The notes beneath the pieces were generated by a model. The model had not been told where the DNA came from and did not search any database. It saw nothing but the letters and a program-made list of their open reading frames with translations. From positions 80,437 through 144,436 of the forward strand of contig NZ_JAALFE010000013.1 of NCBI RefSeq assembly GCF_011059185.1: a stretch of DNA of 64,000 nucleotides, given 5' to 3'. Positions within the stretch are counted from its first letter, which is position 1. Every line of letters begins with the position of its first letter. A program made the position numbers and the translations under genes. Shown here one piece after another: positions 56,252 to 64,000 of this stretch. The stretch is from Paragemmobacter kunshanensis. Its GTDB lineage: Bacteria; Pseudomonadota; Alphaproteobacteria; Rhodobacterales; Rhodobacteraceae.

Positions 56252-56704
56252 ATGAGCGACACAGATCTCGTCAAGCTCTATTCGGGCCGCATCCTCGAAC
56301 TCGCCGCCGACATGCCGCTGACGGGCCGCCTGCCCAATCCCGACGGCACAGCCAGGAAGCGCTCTCCCCTCTGCGGCTCCACCGTCACCGTGGACGTCAC
56401 GCTCGACGGCGACCGTATCGCCGATTACCGGCAGGACGTGAAGGCCTGCGCGCTGGGTCAGGCCTCTGCCTCCGTCTCCGCCCGCGTCGTGATCGGCCGC
56501 TCGCGGGACGAGATCGCCACGGCCCGCACCGAACTCGAAGCCATGCTCAAGCGCGGCGGTGCTGTCCCCGCCGCCCCCTTCGACGGGCTGGAAGTGCTGC
56601 TCCCCGCCCGCGACTATGCCAACCGCCACGCCTCCATCCTCCTCGCCCTCGACGCAACCCTTGCGGCCATGGACGAGGCGCTCAAGGCCCGCGCGGCGGT
56701 CTGA
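56252..56704 (+). CDS. NifU/IscU-like iron-sulfur cluster assembly scaffold protein
   Basis: 150 aa. The U-type scaffold pattern is present but diverged: SPLCGSTVTVDVTLDGDRIADYRQDVKACALGQASASVSARVVIG, with two Cys (PLCGS and KACALG) where IscU has three. Family members in alphaproteobacteria sit next to hisI in this way. Role in Fe-S assembly is inferred; loss of the third Cys leaves open whether it holds a cluster. Start ATG at 56252 follows AAAGGAAAAGCC. Confidence 0.82.
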   Translation: MSDTDLVKLYSGRILELAADMPLTGRLPNPDGTARKRSPLCGSTVTVDVTLDGDRIADYRQDVKACALGQASASVSARVVIGRSRDEIATARTELEAMLKRGGAVPAAPFDGLEVLLPARDYANRHASILLALDATLAAMDEALKARAAV

Positions 56705-56732
56705 TCGTCAACCTGCCCTTAACCTGGCCATG

Positions 56733-56766
56733 AAAAAAACCGCCGCACGTCCTGCGACGGCGGCGG
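56733..56766 (-). terminator. Rho-independent terminator for the 39-aa gene
   Basis: Read on the minus strand: stem CCGCCGC (56766-56760), loop region, GCGGCGG (56746-56740), then seven T (56739-56733). It lies about 90 bases beyond the stop of the 39-residue gene and 29 bases past the convergent NifU-like stop. Confidence 0.75.
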
Positions 56767-56855
56767 TCAGTGGCGTTTCGTTCTTCGGATGGGCAGGGCT
56801 GCCATCCGGGTGCCGCTTGGGGACAGGCACGTGGAACCGAAAGCGCAGGCAGAAC

Positions 56856-56975
56856 TCAGGCAGAAAACAGGTGCAGCGACAGCACCAGCATGGAGAAAAG
56901 CGCAACCACCCCGATCGTATCCTCGATCACCGTCGCGCGAGAGCGGGAAAGAATGTCCTTCATATCCGTCAGCAT
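56856..56975 (-). CDS. Small single-pass membrane peptide (39 aa), probably LexA-regulated
   Basis: 39 codons. The N-terminal half is charged and amphipathic (MLTDMKDILSRSRATVIEDT) and the C-terminal half is one membrane segment (IGVVALFSMLVLSLHLF). A strong GGAGGGTGACG precedes the ATG, a LexA-type box lies 57 bases upstream and a rho-independent terminator downstream, so it is a complete transcription unit. No homologue of known function comes to mind; size and layout recall SOS-induced membrane peptides such as SidA of Caulobacter or TisB of E. coli, but there is no sequence resemblance I can claim. Confidence 0.75.
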   Translation of the reverse strand: MLTDMKDILSRSRATVIEDTIGVVALFSMLVLSLHLFSA

Positions 56976-57031
56976 CGTCACCCTCCATGACTTGTTGCTG
57001 ATTTGTTCTCATAATTCTCGACTCGTGTAAA

Positions 57032-57046
57032 GAACTTTTTAAGAAC
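57032..57046 (-). promoter_or_regulatory. LexA/SOS-type box
   Basis: GAACTTTTTAAGAAC, an exact match to the alphaproteobacterial LexA pattern GAAC-N7-GAAC (GTTC-N7-GTTC on the coding strand), 57 bases before the start of the 39-aa gene. An additional inverted GTTC...GAAC pair lies at about 57053-57067. Confidence 0.6.
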
Positions 57047-57070
57047 ATTCGCGTTCATATCAAGAACACT

Positions 57071-57094
57071 CCCTCCCCCAGACATGGGGGAGGG
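57071..57094. repeat. GC hairpin (CCCTCCCCC family)
   Basis: Stem CCCTCCCCCA, loop GACA, TGGGGGAGGG, followed by TTGGGGAGGGGG. Lies 73 bases beyond the recG stop, so it may be the recG transcript end or an upstream boundary of the 39-aa gene. Confidence 0.5.
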
Positions 57095-57166
57095 TTGGGG
57101 AGGGGGTTGCCTGGGCGCAAAATGAAAACGCGTGCCGGCTTCACGCAAGAACCGGCAACGGCGGCC

Positions 57167-61569
<4,403 letters not shown>

Positions 61570-61768
61570 TCAGCTTGCGGCGGCGATGGAAACCCGGCGA
61601 TGCGCGATCTCGGGCACCGGATCGCGCATCACATAGCCGCGCCCCCAGACCGTCTCGATATAGTTGTCACCGCCCGTCGCCTCGGCCAGCTTCTTGCGCA
61701 GCTTGCAGATGAAGACGTCGATGATCTTCAGTTCCGGCTCGTCCATCCCCCCATAAAGGTGGTTCAGG
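61570..61768 (-). pseudogene. ctrA: 3' remnant of response regulator ctrA, cut by an insertion
   Basis: The minus-strand frame ending at 61570 encodes the last 65 or so residues of Ctr[20 protein letters not shown]...[19 protein letters not shown], the OmpR-type winged-helix DNA-binding end (recognition helix and wing). Reading upstream, homology stops after LNH at about 61768; the next residues are foreign and a stop follows at 61792-61794. No receiver domain is present. CtrA is a master cell-cycle and gene-transfer-agent regulator in this group. Either the gene is broken here, or an element integrated in it and supplies a replacement 3' end at its other border beyond the window. Confidence 0.8.
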
Positions 61769-61863
61769 ATTGTGTAAACTGACGTGGAAGATCAATCGGT
61801 TAGGCTTTTTGTTTCCCCCGGACAAATGCCGAACACCCTAGCAACCTTGAAACGCGAGATATC

Positions 61864-62385
61864 ATGACTTGTCAGCTTTACCGCCACTTCGACGCAGAGG
61901 GCCGATTGCTTTACGTCGGCATATCTCTCAGCGCGGTGGAGCGGCTAAAGCAGCATGTCGCGCGGTCTGGATGGTCGGCAGAGATTGCCAGCATCACGGT
62001 TGAAACCCATGCGGACAGAGAAGCCGCCATGAAGGCCGAGCGCGAAGCGGTGGAGCGTGAGCGCCCGCTATACAACAAGCAGCTTGTGCCGAAGGGCCAG
62101 CTTCGGATGCCCTTCCCTGATGGCTTCAACGAAAGCGAGTATGACGGCGACATACCCAAGCTTGGCGCGAAGTTCCATGACGCCATTGGCTGGAAAACGC
62201 ATGTGCGGTTTGAAGGGTCTGATGATGGCCTTCTGTATATCTACAGGGGCGAGGCCAAGCCGATTGCGCTGGACTTTGAGAAGCTGCGCGCCTTGGCGGA
62301 AATGGCGGATCGTGCCAAAAAGTGGCGTGACGACTTCAACGAAATCCACGCAGATTTGGTGCGCGAAGTTGGCTTTGAACTGTGA
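61864..62385 (+). CDS. GIY-YIG domain protein
   Basis: 173 aa. N-terminal GIY-YIG nuclease-like fold: CQLYRHFDAEGRLLYVGISLSAVERLKQHVARSGW, with LLYVGIS as the YIG element and Arg in the following helix, then EAAMKAEREAVERERPLYNKQ with the metal Glu and the Asn. The remaining 90 residues are unassigned. The first GIY strand is weak (QLYRHF). Typical of small phage-borne or mobile nucleases. It begins 95 bases inside the inserted DNA. Confidence 0.7.
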   Translation: MTCQLYRHFDAEGRLLYVGISLSAVERLKQHVARSGWSAEIASITVETHADREAAMKAEREAVERERPLYNKQLVPKGQLRMPFPDGFNESEYDGDIPKLGAKFHDAIGWKTHVRFEGSDDGLLYIYRGEAKPIALDFEKLRALAEMADRAKKWRDDFNEIHADLVREVGFEL

Positions 62386-62466
62386 CGCCGCCGCAGTTGC
62401 CGCTGTGCGGGCCGCCATCGCCGCAGTGTTGAACAGGCCGCAGGGGCCGGGAGATGGAGAGAAGTG

Positions 62467-62610
62467 ATGGAGCGCAAATGTGACGATTGCGGATTGCCAA
62501 TTTCAATTTGCAACGCGATCACGGCGGTAAGGCTTGCTGCGACGCGGAACGGGCAAGAGGCGGTTAAGGCAGCACTGGCAAATGCCGGATTCCCACCCCC
62601 CGGAGCCTGA
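62467..62610 (+). CDS. Small protein with CxxC motif (47 aa)
   Basis: 47 codons: MERKCDDCGLPISICNAITA opens with a C-x-x-C and a third Cys, suggesting a zinc ribbon-like fold; the rest is helical (AVRLAATRNGQEAVKAALANAG). GGAGATGGAGAGAAG precedes the ATG, and the next gene starts 2 bases after its stop, so it is probably a real phage-type gene. Upstream, a reading frame ending at 62467 and overlapping this start may be another tiny gene but has no convincing start codon. Confidence 0.6.
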   Translation: MERKCDDCGLPISICNAITAVRLAATRNGQEAVKAALANAGFPPPGA

Positions 62611-62612
62611 CC

Positions 62613-62834
62613 ATGTGGCATCGCATTGACGACCCCGACCACCCGCCGCCGAAGGATGGGACGCTGGTTCGCTTGAGAAGCGAGAATTACACCCCGACAG
62701 ATTGTTTCTTCTGGAACAAGCCCAACCGCCGATGGGAAACGCATGTTTTCGCACTCGCGCGGAAGTGTGTCGGATGGTGGGATAGCGCGCTTGAACAACC
62801 CACCCACTGGAAACCCGCAGAGGACACGCCATGA
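62613..62834 (+). CDS. Unknown phage-type protein (73 aa)
   Basis: 73 aa, tryptophan-rich: MWHRIDDPDHPPPKDGTLVRLR, then FFWNKPNRRWETHVFALARKCVGWWDSALEQPTHWKPAED. This W-rich DGTxVxL pattern is common among small hypothetical phage proteins. ATGA overlap with the next gene supports translation as a unit. No function known. Confidence 0.65.
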   Translation: MWHRIDDPDHPPPKDGTLVRLRSENYTPTDCFFWNKPNRRWETHVFALARKCVGWWDSALEQPTHWKPAEDTP

Positions 62835-63313
62835 CCAACCTTGACGACCTGATCGCGCGGCTGAACCGAGAGATTTATGCCATTCTTGGCCCCGAAGGCG
62901 CGGACTATTCGGAAGAGCCTGTTACGTTCTACATCGAAGCCGCCGCCGCGCTGGAAGCCCTGCGCGATGAGGTGGCGTGGAAGGTGGAGGCCGCATATCG
63001 AGAGGGATTGGATAAGGGCATATGGGATGGGTTCGGCGGGCCGGAAAACCCAGAAGAAGCGACTAAGGCTTGGATGGCAAGCAAAGCCCGCGCCGCCCTT
63101 GCGGAGAATACCATTCTGCCGAAAGATGACGCGCAAGCCTTCTGCTCAAAGGCTGCAAGGGCCAACATTGTCGAAGGCATTGCCGCGCGTATATACCTGC
63201 TGCAACGCTACGATTTTGGCGGCATCAATGGCATGGATGAAGCGAAGCTAGGCGAGTATTTGGAATTTGAGGACGTGGCGAAAGTTCTAGCCGCCGCCCT
63301 TACGGATCAATAA
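62831..63313 (+). CDS. Unknown phage-type protein (160 aa)
   Basis: 160 aa, acidic, helical, no membrane segment: MTNLDDLIARLNREIYAIL, EAAAALEALRDEVAWKVEAAYREGLDKG, ARANIVEGIAARIYLLQRYDFGG. Not recognised. Its stop lies 14 bases inside the convergent tail-type gene. Confidence 0.65.
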   Translation: MTNLDDLIARLNREIYAILGPEGADYSEEPVTFYIEAAAALEALRDEVAWKVEAAYREGLDKGIWDGFGGPENPEEATKAWMASKARAALAENTILPKDDAQAFCSKAARANIVEGIAARIYLLQRYDFGGINGMDEAKLGEYLEFEDVAKVLAAALTDQ

Positions 63314-64000
63314 CCCCCCACGCCTTCCACGTTCCCGGAGTTCCGGCTGTCGTGCAGACCCAGCCGATTTTCCCCGCCGCAGACGGCGCGTTGTTGAACA
63401 CGATATCACCGCGCGCCCAGGTGCCAGTCGTCGGGGCCGCGCTGGAATAGGTGAGCGCCCGCGCCGAGTTGTTGAGGCCGAGGAACAGCGCCGGAAAATT
63501 GACGCTTTCCCCGACAGCAGAAGACCGCCCATAAGTGGCCGTGGTGGTGTTGCTGTTGATATTCATCAGCGGGCTGGAGAACGAGCCGAACCCCATTTCC
63601 AAGCCGACGCCATCTGTCTTATACCGCAGCCGCCAAGGATAGCTGATCCCTGTCGTCGTGTGCCGCGATGTGACGATGTTCCCGCTTTCGGTGCCGAGGT
63701 CGGCGCTACAGGTGGCATTTGTCCCCCGAAACCCACCCATGTCGTTCCGCAAAGCGCGCGGGCCGTTGGCTTGTTCCGTCATCAGCTTTTGGCCCAAGCC
63801 AGCCGAAAAATCGGTGATCATGCAGCCGATCATCGTGCCATTCCATTGGGCGTTATCCCCGTTCCCATCTTCGGCATAACAGCCGATCAGAACGGATTGA
63901 TTGCTGGCGTAGAACGACCCTAGCCCACATTCTCCAAGTAAGTCGCTGATTTCGCTGTCGTAATCGTGATATTTCGCATATAAATCATGGCGTTGACGGC
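63300..64000 (-). CDS. C-terminal part of phage tail-type protein (5' end outside window)
   Basis: The frame is open from the window edge to a stop at 63300 (about 233 codons visible). The final segment APTTGTWARGDIVFNNAPSA...GWVCTTAGTPGTWKAWGV is a common C-terminal module of phage tail fibres and tail-spike or carbohydrate-binding proteins. Upstream parts contain beta-rich, Asn/Gly/Thr-rich sequence and a Cys-rich GECGLG...LIGCYAEDG stretch. The internal Met at 63833 is probably not the start. It marks the inserted region as phage-derived. Confidence 0.7.
   Translation of the reverse strand, partial: RQRHDLYAKYHDYDSEISDLLGECGLGSFYASNQSVLIGCYAEDGNGDNAQWNGTMIGCMITDFSAGLGQKLMTEQANGPRALRNDMGGFRGTNATCSADLGTESGNIVTSRHTTTGISYPWRLRYKTDGVGLEMGFGSFSSPLMNINSNTTTATYGRSSAVGESVNFPALFLGLNNSARALTYSSAAPTTGTWARGDIVFNNAPSAAGKIGWVCTTAGTPGTWKAWGVIDP

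Larger units (their letters stand above)
61769..64000. mobile_element. Left part of a prophage-like insertion
   Basis: From the break in ctrA to the window end the DNA has lower GC, different codon use (more A/T third positions), short tightly packed genes and a phage tail-type gene on the opposite strand. No integrase, transposase or attachment repeat is visible, so type and other border are unknown. The 95 bases before the first gene show no recognisable insertion-sequence end that I can prove. Confidence 0.65.

Noticed and set aside
61767..61790. Insertion-sequence end (IS256-like TGTGTAAAC)
   Set aside because: The sequence after the ctrA break faintly recalls such an end, but no transposase, no matching second end and no target duplication are visible.
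62376..62467. Tiny gene overlapping the 47-aa gene start
   Set aside because: The frame ends at 62467 with a suggestive TGATG overlap, but there is no ATG or GTG with a ribosome site; recorded only as a possibility.

Overview
The window is a high-GC chromosomal segment from an alphaproteobacterium, almost certainly order Rhodobacterales (Rhodobacteraceae/Paracoccaceae). This rests on several signs: a dGTPase/ErpA/ExoIII block, a paired PIN-domain and RNA-methyltransferase gene set typical of Rhodobacter relatives, DUF2927/DUF2852/DUF6778 families, a zinc-less DksA, usg, a CtrA fragment beside ligA-recG, and dispersed hairpin repeats after stop codons. The genus cannot be fixed from sequence reading alone.

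Layout. 1-5020 is a branched-chain amino acid (or related) ABC importer operon (livK' G F H M). 5104-10730 holds a chemoreceptor, a dimethylglycine/sarcosine dehydrogenase-like flavoenzyme and a MobA-like nucleotidyltransferase. 10771-19832 has a di-haem cytochrome c peroxidase, tRNA-Leu(CAA), a zinc protease, YqaA-DsbB, dGTPase, ErpA, ExoIII, a flavin monooxygenase and DksA. 20001-25783 is a MoxR / DUF2927 / VWA / DedA / M48 envelope-type cluster. 25759-28296 has the PIN-methyltransferase pair and a lipoprotein. 28492-31095 is the Entner-Doudoroff pair edd-eda behind a LacI-type palindrome. 31159-38787 has a VOC protein, glnE, YbaK, DUF2852, RDD, aspartate/glutamate leucyltransferase and a Na/Ca antiporter. 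39667-42272 is ilvI-ilvN preceded by what reads as a complete ribosome-mediated attenuator. 42979-46316 is a ccmF-ccmH cytochrome c maturation pair with an enoyl-CoA hydratase. 46542-49038 is an Lrp-regulated arginase/ornithine cyclodeaminase catabolic unit. 49376-56704 has usg, gyrA, DoxX, trmFO, gluQRS, hisI and a NifU-like scaffold. 56856-61497 has a 39-residue membrane peptide behind a LexA-type box, recG and ligA.

The right end is different. At about 61768 the reading frame of ctrA, a master cell-cycle regulator, breaks off: only its last 65 or so codons remain. It is replaced by lower-GC DNA with a GIY-YIG nuclease, several small unknown genes and the C-terminal part of a phage tail-type protein, so an integrated prophage or similar element begins here and runs past the window.

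The most interesting non-coding structures are: (i) the ilv leader peptide with mutually exclusive antiterminator and terminator; (ii) an array of short palindromes at 31621-31830 whose stems differ but whose loop and core are constant, partly duplicated as a 95-bp tandem; (iii) a related 25-bp inverted pair inside the liv operon and again near 52914; (iv) several dispersed hairpin families, one of which has entered the coding sequence of ccmH; (v) the LexA-like box before the small membrane peptide. All functions are assigned by recognising motifs by eye; no database search was run.
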